Assembly (NCBI GenBank): GCA_040954595.2
Contig: CM082597.2
Span: 8,184,001-8,248,000 of the forward strand
Direction: 5' to 3'
Source of the DNA: Balanoglossus misakiensis
Lineage: Eukaryota > Hemichordata
Length of the DNA: 64,000 nt
Positions 30,155-42,200 of the stretch are shown here, one piece after another; position 1 is the first letter of the stretch, and every line of letters begins with the position of its first letter. The position numbers and the translations under genes were made by a program. The notes below the pieces were generated by a model. It was not told the origin of the DNA, ran no database searches, and worked only from the letters and a program-made list of their open reading frames with translations.

Positions 30155-32260
30155 TTACATTTCATTTTCACAATGTGCAAATTTAATGTATGTTGAGGTG
30201 AGGACTGGCAACATGACTTTAATCCAAACTTCATGACTGAATCTCACTCTTTCAACATAAATTTCACCATGTCCTGTGTAGACAATAATGTCACACCATT
30301 TCAGGCCACTGAGGGCCATCTGTCCCTGAATTTGATAAAAATAATCACGCTCTTTATTTAATCTCATACAGTCAGTATTTTTCAAACAAAAATTTACCAT
30401 ATCAGGATGAGAACCTGACTGTAGAGGTGACAGACCTAACTGATTTGCTTTGTGCGATGTTTTGATCTCTGCAAGGCCAAATGAATCTTCCTCTGTACAG
30501 TCATACACAACAAGGTCAGGGGTAGCACCAAGATATGGAATAGCTGGATTTATTATCAAGCCAACACTAGAAGTTTGAACAGGTGAACAATTCCTGTCTT
30601 TAAATTCTCTGTACAATTTAGCTACAGTAGCTTCATTTTCCTTTCCAAACTGGATTGCTTTTATGTGTGACAAATTTCTGGGGAATTTAAGATATTGAAT
30701 AAATTTTTCAGAGATTACTTTCCTTTTGATAATTTGACTAAAGTTGGATGCAGTAATTCTGTTTGCTCTTAAAACATGCCACTGTGAATTACTACTCTGT
30801 GTACGAGTTTGTTTTTTTTCAATATTTTGTGATTTAGCTAAAGATACTGCCAGAGACTTTAAGACATCAGTTGGAAATAAAGTGAAATTTATAGAGTGAT
30901 TAAGTACATTTACAGGTAATGGAGGAAAAGATATTGATAGACTGGCACTGTCACTGACAGGCATATTGCAAATTGACTTTGGACCATATCACATTCATCA
31001 GGTATATTTCTTACAAGAGCATTAACAATATTGTTCTGTTTGAAATATTTCTTTAACTTTTGAACTTTTCTCATTTCAAAGTTAGCATACTGTGCGGGTC
31101 GTGGATCATACAATGTTTGATGAATGCCTTGTTTTCTTTTAGTGCTTGTAGAACTTGTGGAAGGTTTTGGTCTCTGTATTGTAGAATGGATGATTGGTGT
31201 ATGTGCTACCTGTCTTTTAGTTTTACTCGGCTTGCCCCATTGTTGTTTTTCTTCAGTTTTACTTTTCAAAGAGGGTGCTTCTTTGATATCACGACGACAG
31301 AAGTCATCAAGCTGCCAAAGGAGTGCAACCACATGACAACATGTACCACTCAATCTGATAAAATAGAATAATGATAAAACATACAGTGTAGTTTAGTACG
31401 ATAATATAAGTGTAGAATATGTTATAAAATATACATTGTAGTACAATACAGTTCTGGACAGTTACAGTATTTTAGAATCCATACTTTATAATAAAATACA
31501 GTACAACACAAAAGGACTACACTACAGTATGTACATGTATCACTGTAAAGGATAGTACATGCTATACTGTTAAAAAGTGTGCAGTATATTAACGTGCACC
31601 AAGATTTAATGATTCATTTGATAACAGACTTGGGAAAATGATACTGAATGATATAGACATACCCTGCAACACATTCTGGTCTGCATATAGCAGCTGCAAC
31701 ACGATTAGTACCAACTTTGTCCAGAACAACCAGTACACTGTGTTTAGTTCCCTTAGCCATTGATGCCCAACAGAATGCCTTAACATACACCATTCTTTCA
31801 GTTGCAGCCATCTTAACACCATGGACAAATCCAGACTGAAACAGGGCGAAACCTTTACTAAAATTATTGCCAGTCTTTATGCATCCAGTGCTCTCCTGAA
31901 AGAAAAAAACAGACATTTGAAGTTTTGATTAAGTTTCATTCCACCATGTTACATTATTCTTAAAACTTGCTAGTTGTAATTTCTGACTATTTTACAGCAT
32001 TTTTTCAACAACAGTTTCTTGGTCTACTCTCAACAGAAGTCAGAACTTTTCACTACTCAAATGATCAAAATACCTGTACAGTGAAGCCCCCTAAATTGAA
32101 ATGATTATTGCCATTTGAAAATGAATGCGGGAATGCACAAATCAAGTGTCACTTACCTTAGACTTATATGTCATTTTGCCCGACAATTCCAATGCAGAGT
32201 CTATATCAGCAGGTGTGAAAACAGGTATCTGTGTCACATCTGTCGTGAACTTCTCATCTC
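30155..32260 (-). pseudogene. Element B SWIM/YqaJ nuclease gene (one frameshift)
   Basis: Minus-strand exons: one ending at 32157 (FTPADIDSALELSGKMTY) with its start unclear, 31663-31895, and 31354 to 30155. The second exon ends RPECVAGG and joins LSGTCCHVVALLW to form the SWIM finger in correct phase (GG|A). A basic linker follows. After a frameshift near 30960 the YqaJ core reads ITASNFSQIIKRK, HIKAIQFGKENEATVA, LGATPDLVV, GLAEIKTSH, YFYQIQGQMALSGLKWC. It is collinear with the element A nuclease. The SAP-like N-terminal exon was not found; 32277-32564 may hold more 5' sequence. Confidence 0.78.
31663..31895 (-). CDS. Element B nuclease exon before the SWIM finger
   Basis: Between a TTTCAG acceptor and a GTATGT donor: ESTGCIKTGNNFSKG, then VKMAATERMVYVKAFCWASM, then RPECVAG. 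Phase 0 at the start and 2 at the end. Corresponds to SLSLCLVTAEVFNAKCS of element A. Confidence 0.7.
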
Positions 32261-33442
32261 ATAGTGACCCGGGTGTTTACGTGTATTCAGACCAGCGGAA
32301 TTTTAGACAGCAAGAGACTGTGGTCAAACCATAGACATCTGACACTGACGTGAAACGTACCATCATGGAGGTATAACGCTTATACCTCCGTACCAAACAA
32401 GCAAACCTATAAACTCTGTCAAAGTTGATTAAACTTTGATGCGATGGGATAAACATTTGTGTGACTAAACAACAACTTACACAACGGTGCCAATCTCGTC
32501 GGCCGTCTGCTCTGTGGAACAAAGTCATAGTACCGTTCGGCTTCAAGTTGAATATCACGATCACAATGTCAATACATAGTTAACAACATGCACACGATAT
32601 AAAACCCAGAAATAAATGCGCGACGAGACGAGAATATTGCCACCGAGTGGGATATTTCAAGAATTGGCGTTTTTCCACAAAAATATCACGATATCGATAA
32701 AATGTACATTGAAGTTTGAACGACGACGACAAGCAATAATAAGTGTACTCACCGTTCGACCAAAGTCTTCTTATTGCCAGTCACACCGAGTCTTCGAACA
32801 CGAAGCCAGAACACTTATTCACTGACCCTAAGCGTTGTAGGATCACGACCGTTCAGATCTGACCCAGGTATGTCCGCTGGAACCAGCCGAACATCACCAA
32901 GTTCGACGACTGATGCCTGATCATTCATGTTATGTAAACAAACTTTGTTCAAATAATGGCGCCGTGTCCCTGACCTGCAGTGCCCCTTAGAGCCTCGTTT
33001 TGATTTACATCCATGTACCTTTCCGTAAAGAGGCATTTCTCCTAAACTTTTGACTCAGATCCAAAGACAATGAAGAATTCAGTCTTCAAGATGTAAACTT
33101 CGCAGAAACATAAATAAATCAGTTAGATTGTTTTACCACATTTTGCAGAGAAAGGTTTTTGTTCAACGGTAAAATGGACATATCTCACAGTTTCCGAATT
33201 GAATTTTTCCACAAAAGGAGACATGTGTACGCAATTATAAAAGAGATAAAATTGTGAAGATATTGTCCATTGTAACAACTGCATTTCTTTAAATTGTCAA
33301 TCAACTCTGTCCCTACTGATTTTCCATTCTGAGCTTCTGCGCATGACACAGAATGATTGCTTCAAGTTGAGCTGTATTATTATGAGTACAAAAAACACAC
33401 AGTTTTGCATATTATAATATAGTTTCAAAACGCTCAACTCAC

Positions 33443-33950
33443 GCCATTGAGAGACACTCTCCATTTTTCTCTGAAAAATCTGTCCTCCTGGGCCTGTGAG
33501 TCAAATTTCCCCGTCTCTTGTGATTACGCGTCCGTTGTCAATCAGTCGAGCATCTATCCAGAATATTTCTCCTAGTCTAAGAATGACTAGTTCTTTTAAA
33601 CTGTTTACTATAGCTGTGTGTTTTTCTTCGCTGTCATCTTTAACAAGGCGAAGACCTAATCGCTCACAAAAATTGTAGGCAGAAAGATGATCCCTCTGCT
33701 TGAAAATCTGTAGGGTGACGCAACCTGGTAATCAAATAATAATTTTAAACAATCACAAAATATAAGATATGTGATGAGCTCCTGTTTTGAGGAATTTCAA
33801 ACATTCTGAAGATGCAAAACCCAAAATTAGTGTCTTACCTGCTTGCTGCAGTAATGTCATCGACAACATCACGAATGTAGCGACGAGCGTTAACTTCAAA
33901 GGTATTTCACGACATTCTTGTAACATCTTACAGCTTCTCCTGCAAGCCAT
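33443..33950 (-). pseudogene. CTLD-gene copy 1: signal-peptide exon and first lectin exon only
   Basis: Exon 33839-33950 encodes MACRRSCKML, a hydrophobic signal (LTLVATFVMLSMTLL) and QQAG, with the same 112-base length and GTAAGA donor as the other copies. Exon 33443-33724 encodes AYNFCERLGLRLVKDDSEEK and FWIDARLIDNGR. At about 33517 one T is missing (GAAATTTGAC versus GACATTTTGAC), shifting the frame before the final Cys. Downstream exons are absent: element B is inserted at 33037 in the next intron. A dead or truncated family member. Confidence 0.75.
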
Positions 33951-34656
33951 GGTTGCGAGTTTGCGGCTAATCTGCGAGCATTTTATACATGAATATTTTG
34001 ACAAATTATGTGTGTTTTGCAAAGAATTGTAACCACTGCAGAGAGAGAGATCGGGTCCTAAATGGTGACGCTGTGTCGTGCTCGTTCATTTATGCGCTAG
34101 ATGTTTTCCCTCTTGTATTAATTATACACATGTTAAGAAATGCGTGACATTTAATGAATTTCTTTATGACTGTCGCAAGATGAAATTGAATTTGTTAATG
34201 TTACACGTGTTGCTTCCGGCTAATCGATAAAGTAAACAAAAGTGGTAGTAATCATCAAGGTGTCCGTGTCATAACCAGCGGGGATCGTATATAGAACGTC
34301 GGTTGGATACAAAAGTGGAAAACCGGCATATTGTCTTGCAAGTATACATTTCTCGAGTGCACATGTGAGATATATTTAATTACTTTCCCTTCAGTGCATT
34401 GTCGACGCTAATAATAATGCTACAATGCGGATTAAGGGGGATTAACTTACCGGTATAGGGCTCTGAAGTAGTTACTGAAAGAGTGGCTTTAATTTATTTA
34501 TGGCAACATATCTTATTCTCAAATTTTTGTAGTTCTAGAAAATCAATTTGTAATATTCTACAGCCTCCCACGTCGTCCCCATTTGCATTATTCAGATAAA
34601 TAAATTACTTGATAACTTACATTCCCCACTACATTTCATTTATTTGCCGGTTTGCC

Positions 34657-35180
34657 TAGTGTACCAGGGCAGAGTACTTGCCACCCCACCCCACCGATGC
34701 TAACTTTGAGTGGAGTGGCAAAAGTAAAATTGGTCCTCCTAAACATTGAGTTAATTTGCTTTTGAGTTCATTAAAATGCAACTTTGAGCTACACATTTTA
34801 CAAAATTTTCTTAGGTGGGACACGACCAGCCCCTCCACTTTTCTTGTTTACCAATTCTACAAACTATTGTATTGACGTGTCATTTTAATTTATTCATATA
34901 TTTCTTTATTTCAATGCTATACTATTATACACTTCAATTATAAATTCCTTTAAGAAATTTATAATTGCGTTGTCAGGAACCCCTTTCCCTTTATTGCACA
35001 CAGTGTACATAAGATCACAATGGCGAATGTTTTCGGGGGGGGGGGGGAGTCATCATATGCTTGGGCCTGGCAAAGAGGGGGGTCATCATTTTTGGTCCTG
35101 GGTGAGGGGGGGGGGGGTTGGCCTGATTTTGAAAACCGATGACACAACCTTGCCGCCCCCAGCAGAAAAAAACCTGAACA
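34657..35180. repeat. Fragments of the GGGACC-type repeat with a G-run
   Basis: Blocks shared with 52998-54359: GAGTGGAGTGGCAAAAGTAAAATTGG-like sequence near 34710, a run of about 14 G near 35034, and GATTTTGAAAACCGATGACAC near 35130. Degenerate copy, non-coding. Confidence 0.65.
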
Positions 35181-36208
35181 GTTGCTTAACTCTCATTTGA
35201 TTCGTGGATATACACAATGCACAATAAGTGTACGTTTTAATGGCAACCAGAATAAACCAGAGCAACACAAGTCAAACGCATATAAAAACTCTTTCAATTA
35301 CAGAAAACTAGAACTCCACCAATTAATGACAAGTAAAATTACGGGTTATTACAATGGCAAGTGACAGTACTGGTTATTACAAAACAGAAATATTGATCCA
35401 TGTATACATGTATATATCCAATCCTGGCAGATTACAAAGAAATGTATAAATATCATCGTACTATATGAACAAAATCGATCATAGGCGCACCCAATACAAA
35501 TTAATTTTAACGACACATCTGACTCTCATCAAAACGCTGCTCTTTCAGACTAGTTTGTTGGCACCTCTGGCTCAACGTACATCTATGTCTTTCACATTTA
35601 ATACATTGTCAACAAAACTCGATTTCCAAAAAAGCTAAATGAACACTTCTTGCTTCATAAAGTCTAAAAACAGATAACATTTTGGATGGTAAACATTTGT
35701 TTAGAACTCGTCCAAAAGGTTATTTTATAATTTCTGTAGACCAAACGGAGGCCCCTGTGCTAAACGTGGAATCGTCCATCGGATTAAACAACTCCCACCA
35801 TTGCACTGAAAACAGTCAGGTGATTACACAGACAAAGGGTAGAATTGAAGTCGGATTTTGGTGACACCTGCAAGATATCAAGCATTAAAAAAACGTGATG
35901 ACAAAGCATTGGGCGTTTCTTTCCAAGTGAAACAAGATCAAACACCTGGTTCACATCCCAGCGTTAATTTAAAAAACGAAAAGCGCCCTCACGTGAATCA
36001 GTACATTTTTTACGTTTACGGTATTTTCCTTGTGTCAGTATTAATTGTAAGATGCAGTACCTTGTTCTGCATTTTAAGTTTTTGTTGCATATTTATCCAC
36101 AGTACCCACTGAAATCACACTGATTGCCACTTGTCTTAAATTTCATCAATCGCAAGTACATGGAGCATTTCAACTTTTGCAAAATTTAGAAGAAATTAAT
36201 TTGTATAC

Positions 36209-36294
36209 CTTACAACCATCATTTTGCCAGTTAGTCTCATCAAAGTAGCTACATCTGTGTTGAGTAGTGAGAACAGTGATGTCAACCCCATGGG
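36209..36294 (-). CDS. GPS-motif exon
   Basis: HGVDITVLTTQHRCSYFDE then TNWQNDGCK: the C-x-W-x4-GC part of a GPCR-proteolysis-site motif. Phase 1 to 0 at a GTATAC donor. The second Cys pair and the HLT cleavage residues should be in the next exon, which I could not identify. Paralogue at 60765-60850. Confidence 0.72.
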
Positions 36295-39200
36295 CTGTAG
36301 GGAAAAAATATACACAGAACTTCGGTTACATCAACATATTCCATATAAAACCAACTGGAGTATCTGTAAGGTAGTGTGCACCCAGAAAATGAAATTCATA
36401 AACTTTTGTATTATATTGCTAAAGGCAAAAGAAATACAAAACGCATACCAAGTGTTTTGTGTACACCTTTGTATGGAGGCCGATAAAACGGCTTGAGCGC
36501 CCGTTTAATATATCACTTGATCAAATTGCAACATACAGTCACAATTGGGCATCGACAAGAAGTAAATGTATTACAATCAGTAAGCATATTTAGATGGACC
36601 GTTCTAAGCTCGATAGTAAAATTAGAAAATTGGGAACGCTATATTCAAACCGCAAGATCGTAGTATAGCTTTCTACATATGCATGTTCGTTTTTGAAATT
36701 AAAAAGAATCATACACAGCAAAAAAGAAGAGAAAACACAACTATGTGTTTCAATCAACGATCATTGTGCAATAGTTGTATTAAATATGTAAATACCACAA
36801 TCTTACCACTAGTAAGGTCAAAGAATATGTAATACAAGCCCGTCCTGGTGATCTTTGCTTCTGGTAGAAATATGGATGCTGTACACCCTTCAAATACCAA
36901 GTCAGTTACATAATGGAAATCACTGTAGCCACCGACGGCGTCAAGTCTTTCCAGTGACATGTATGCTGTAGTAGTCTCGAAGACCTGCACTGATGCTTCC
37001 ATGGTGATTTGAAATGCAGAGTAGGCCGATAGCGCCTGCAACGAAAATAATGATAAATCGACGCATGATAAACTTCACATAATGAAATATGTGAGGTAAC
37101 AGATAACACTATGTTTGAAATAACAACAATACCATTAATAGTCATGTTTGAGTTTTGCCCCGTTGATCAAATGGTTATGTTAAAGACTAGATCAGAAAAC
37201 ATGTAATGATCAGTGAATTTCATATAGTATGTGAAGATTACCGTTACTGTCAATGCATAGTTAGTGACTCCTTCACTTTCCACGTATACTCCTCTGACGA
37301 TGCTTTCATTTATAGGTGTCTGATAATTACCAAGCCATACACCGAGATCCTCTGATGCATTTTTCACTGAAAATAAAAATGTTATGTTATAACTCAAAGT
37401 AATTTCCAAAGTAAATTCACAAATTGGTCATTAATCTACTTACGCCCTCCAAGATGAAATTATGAGCGAGTATTTGTATACAAGTATGTTGCTGGGTTTC
37501 TAGGTAAAGTTATTTTAAAGAAGGAATTCGCCTTTTCCAGTTTAAATGGTGCTTCGTTACGACAATGGTGACACAGGACATGCTCCTTGCCCAAATCAAT
37601 AACCCCTTAAGACAAGGCGTTCCAGAGAGGCAACTTCTTTCCACCGAAGATTTCAAGTATTTTTGTGAGTTCCATACGAATGTTAGGATGCCACTTTTGG
37701 CCTTAATGAAAACAAACCTTTAATCTCATTACCATCTTCATCTCTGAATTCTAAGGTCAGTATATCGGTAGTAAAGCCATATGTCTCATTTGCCAATCTG
37801 TGGGGATTTACACCCAAACGGAAAATCTAAAGGCAAAAAATTACTTTTATTATTCTTGAGCATAATGACACAAGAAGACAGCAACAGGTATTGTACATAA
37901 AACCAAATATAATCTTTTAAATATAGTACGGGCTTATTTTTTTTTTAATGCAACGGATGCATTGACTGAACACAAATATCAGCCTATAGTTCATTCCATT
38001 AAAGGGACAAAGTCTCTCTCTCGCTGCCGTTTTTTTCCATTAATTATATTTGATACAAGACACCGTTTCTTATTCTACATGTGGATATATAGTGAATGAA
38101 CGTTCAACCACACACAACTTCCATCCCCCTTATAGACAGGAGAGTGAATAAAATCGCCAAAAAATAATCGTTCTTTACCATTTATTCATTTTGGGCGAGT
38201 TTTTACTCTCATATCATACAAGTGGGATAGAAGTTTTGTGTGGTTGATCATTGATTCACTATATATCCACGTGTACATTAATAAACAGTGTCTTGTATCA
38301 AACATAATTAATGGAAAAAAGGGCAGCGAGAGAGAGACTTCGTCCCTTTAATGATAGCAAGATCACTGGGACGTCACATTATATTTTAATAGTATACAAA
38401 TATCAATATACAAGTATAGAGCAGTGTATGATGGAAAATGAAAGTCATATTTTTCTTCTGATTATAGACGTTGTATACGGACCATTCTGTTCAAGACTGT
38501 GTCCCACGACAATTGTGGAAACATACTGTCTGCTGGTGGAATATTGAATCCACTTCCATCTCCAATCATTACATTGGTGTCGCACAAGTCCTGCACAAAG
38601 TTCTTTTCCAGATGCAGCACAAGAGAAGAAGTGTTCACGATGATTGGTCCATGTCCACAAATAGCCTCGCTCAGTATAAACATTGATAACTGGTCGAATA
38701 CTTTCGTTATTATCTTTGTCAGGTTATTTGCCTGCCCAGGATTCAGCTTCTCGCTCGGATTGGCGTCAAATAGGGACTGCATTCTGTCTATCACATTTTG
38801 CATAACATTCAGTGTTTCTGAAATATATAATTGTTGACATTTAAAACTTTCTCAGTCTATCGTTATGCATCGGCTCTTGCTTCATACGCCGGTGGAGAAT
38901 AAGTCTGTCTCATTTCTCGTATCCATCAGCCTTTAGAATTGTCCAATGCTCAGTTTTTCTGAAAATGACATATTTGACGGTCACCAATTATCTGCATGAT
39001 TTATTGAAACAAACGAAGTATAGTTGAAACATATCGATACGCTTAAGGATTGTATGGGTTCTACATTTCTGCGTATGATACACTATCGTATTTACATCAT
39101 TGGATGATATTTAATGTGGACGGTGTTGAAATGTCTACTGTGACGTCACAGATTCATTGTGGTTTTAAATTAAAATGATCACAATACCTTTTGCCAATAT

Positions 39201-42200
39201 AATTCTTCCTTCAAATATGACTCTTTTATTTGAAAGGTCAGAGGTTAAAGTGTCCACCTTGTCAATTATACTAATACCCTGGCAAAAGAAAATACAGCTT
39301 TTTAACTATGTGGCTTCTGTTGTCACAAAATAGTCATATCCCATAAAGACATTTAAAGTACGTTTAAGTGGATGTCGCTAACTTGTGGCTTTTTTACACT
39401 ACAGTGCATTACATCAGTCTCAAATGATTGACACTTTTCTTACAACATCTTCTGTTCGTAATTCATCGTCACTTATCTTGACCAAGCTCTCCCGCATCAG
39501 AAGTAAGTCATCATCTGAATGTTGCAAATGTAAAAGACAGATGATGTGAGAGGTGCCAAAATATTATGTTTTGTATTTACAAAATTAAGAAGGCATTGGC
39601 GACTTTAAAATAGTACATGAATATATAACATTTTCAGGGGACATCTTTACTCCGTTGTCAACAAACTTTCATGTCAAGACAGTAATAAATAATTTCAATG
39701 TCATGCATTCCTTTATCTGTGTATACTAATGAAATCGGTAAAAATAATCTCATACAAAAGTCATCGCGAGATCGAACGCTCGAATCATGCAAATATTGTC
39801 CATGAAACATTTGAACGGAATTTTCATGTCTACACCGAAGTTAAGGCGCTGCAATAGTTTCAGTCATTGTTCCTTCTCTTCCTATACACTGCGGGACCAT
39901 CTTTTGGCCGCCTTGTGGCAGAACAATTCAACTTTTGTTTCAATTATCCATTTACTGAAAGCAGCAAGAGATGGTCCATTACACATATAGTCAGGTGGAG
40001 ATTTGATAAATTGTGACCCCCTCTGGCATTTTTTGGTACAAGCAAACCAAATATGTTTTTCGGTCAATTCGACTACGCTGATTTCGAAAATGCTTGTTCC
40101 CAAAAGATCTTTTTGAGATAAGAGCCTCGTTTTGGCAAATCAAATATGGCCGCCAAGGATCGCAATTCTCACATGAATAGCATCAAAGAAATGTTCACTT
40201 ACCTCCTTAAACAATGAAACTAAACTACATGTTTACATCAACAACTTTTTTTGGTTGTATAAACACAAAATAGTAACAATTAAACAATAATTATGCAAGC
40301 ATTTGCATATTGTATGAATAATTCGTTGATTTTTGGCTACCAAATAATAATAAAGCTAGGTGTAACAGTACATGTACTGAAAACTCACAAGCATTGGAAA
40401 AAATTACCTTTTCTTTATTTTAACACCTTGTTCAAAACAATACTTCAAGTGTGAAGTTCATTTTGAGATAAGAGCCTCGATGTGGCAATTCAATATGGCC
40501 GTCTAAAGCCCTGTAGTGGAGCGGCCAAACCCTAATTTTCATAGCGATTGTGCATTTTGTGATAAAAGCACCAAACTTGGCTCAGATGTGTTTTAATGTG
40601 TACTAAACAAATTCAGATAGGGAGCCACTAAATATCTGTTGATGAGTTTCCATGGCAACCAATTTTTCAAAATGGCCACCAATACAGATAATTTCACCCA
40701 CCAAATAACATCTGTAAACACCAAGATAAATTTAGATTACTATATTTGATACAAGGAACTATGGAAAGAATAATTTGCAAAGATATTATGGTTACTAAAC
40801 TACTTATAGGGGTAAGTAAGTTATCAAAACACAATTTAAAGGCACAACTTTTAATCCCTTTCGGATTAATAGGTGCTCCTCTAGAAGTCAAACCATACTG
40901 TCTATGGTCAAACATTAGGCTAATTGCGATATTTAACTTGCAGTACGTAAATTACACATATGAATCACAACAGTTTACCACCTTAGCTAATGATAATCAT
41001 ATAAACAGATCACCGATATATTCGAATTGCACACGGATGTGGGCTTGGCTTACTCGTGACTGGTAAAATTTCCTTATCAACTTTGTGACGATATTCTGTG
41101 ATATAGCATAATTGTATGTACTTGTAATTGTCTTTCTAGAGTTTACGCCCTCGGTGGTGAGATTTAGTATATTGAATACGTGTGTTTTAGTAGCTTGGGG
41201 AGTCTTGAGGACCACCTGGTCTGACTACTTCCTAGGGGATTTTGATTTGATGGCAGCCATAGCGTTTGACGTGTATGATTTTGGATCCATAGACATCCTC
41301 CAACCATGTGAGTTTTGACTATCACTTTTCATCTCAACCTGTGGTATGTTTTAATAACCCAACACACTACACTGAATTGATGTCGAAATGTTTTGAAATT
41401 GGGCGTTTAGCCGTATGGAACTTTGATCTGTCAATGGACATTGCTGGTGTGGAATGAATGTGCGGTGACGTCTCGGTGTACTTTGGCAAGTGCACGAAGA
41501 GTATCTGCGTCGCGGTCAAGTCGGACAGGAGGAAGACCTGGATGAATTACCAGACTCCACATGCATGCCAACGAGGACGATGTTTGTCGGACTTTATTTA
41601 TTAGATTCAAGTTAAGTTAAGATAAGTTAAGATTGTAACGGATTATTTTCATAAGTTTGACCACGTGGCGTTTTGATTGTCATGTCTGTATATGGTACTT
41701 TGATGTACGAGTAATATTTTCATGATTAGTAATTAAATCCCCAGGTGGAATATATTTTCGTAGATTTGATCGTTCGATTCGATTTGTCTAGTTCACGTAT
41801 AGCCGTCGATGCGTGACAACTTGATAGGAGAGTCCACTGCCCGAAATAGACGTTGATCCAAACTGAGTCCGCGGTCGTCACGTTTATTGGTCGACAGACA
41901 TAGGGCCTCAAACGCAATGCAATCTAAATGGACCCCGGGTAACGAACCACGCGGCTTTGTTTCGACCACAATCGCCACCGCAGCGTTGACAACGATTTTT
42001 CGGGGCGTTGATGTTTGTCAAAATGCCATAGGAAATTAAAGAAACTTAAGTCAAATTGCTGAAACGTTAATAATCGACCATATGTCTTGATACTTTAGAT
42101 CATGTATCAGTTCCACTCCAGCAATTTTGGCGACTGTTAACCGAGTTGACCAAAAGATAAATGGTGTCTATGATTCCAAACTCATAAAAATTACACCGGA

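Larger units (their letters stand above)
27671..33037. mobile_element. Element B: second ISL2EU-type transposon, about 113-bp TIRs
   Basis: Both ends are AATGCCTCTTTACGGAAAGG in inverted orientation. The TIR runs about 113 bp with a few mismatches, and possible TC duplications flank it (27669-27670 and 33038-33039). Gene content is the same as element A, but the sequence is clearly diverged and the orientation reversed: transposase on plus, nuclease on minus. The right flank is the CTLD gene intron sequence that recurs at 46.5 and 54.6 kb. Only about 210 bp separate it from element A. Confidence 0.82.
34950..39600. repeat. Segmental duplication, left copy
   Basis: Collinear with about 59525-63900 at high identity, including exons a-g of the GAIN region and their introns. 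It differs by the element 38003-38347, present only here. Confidence 0.85.

Noticed and set aside
32815-33036. Minus-strand ORF similar to 27552-27815 (PLYGKV start)
   Set aside because: The shared part is the TIR of element B, so the similarity does not indicate a gene.
35858-36112. An 84-codon plus-strand ORF conserved at 60402-60668
   Set aside because: It lies in the recent segmental duplication, where even introns are conserved. No domain and no splice partners.
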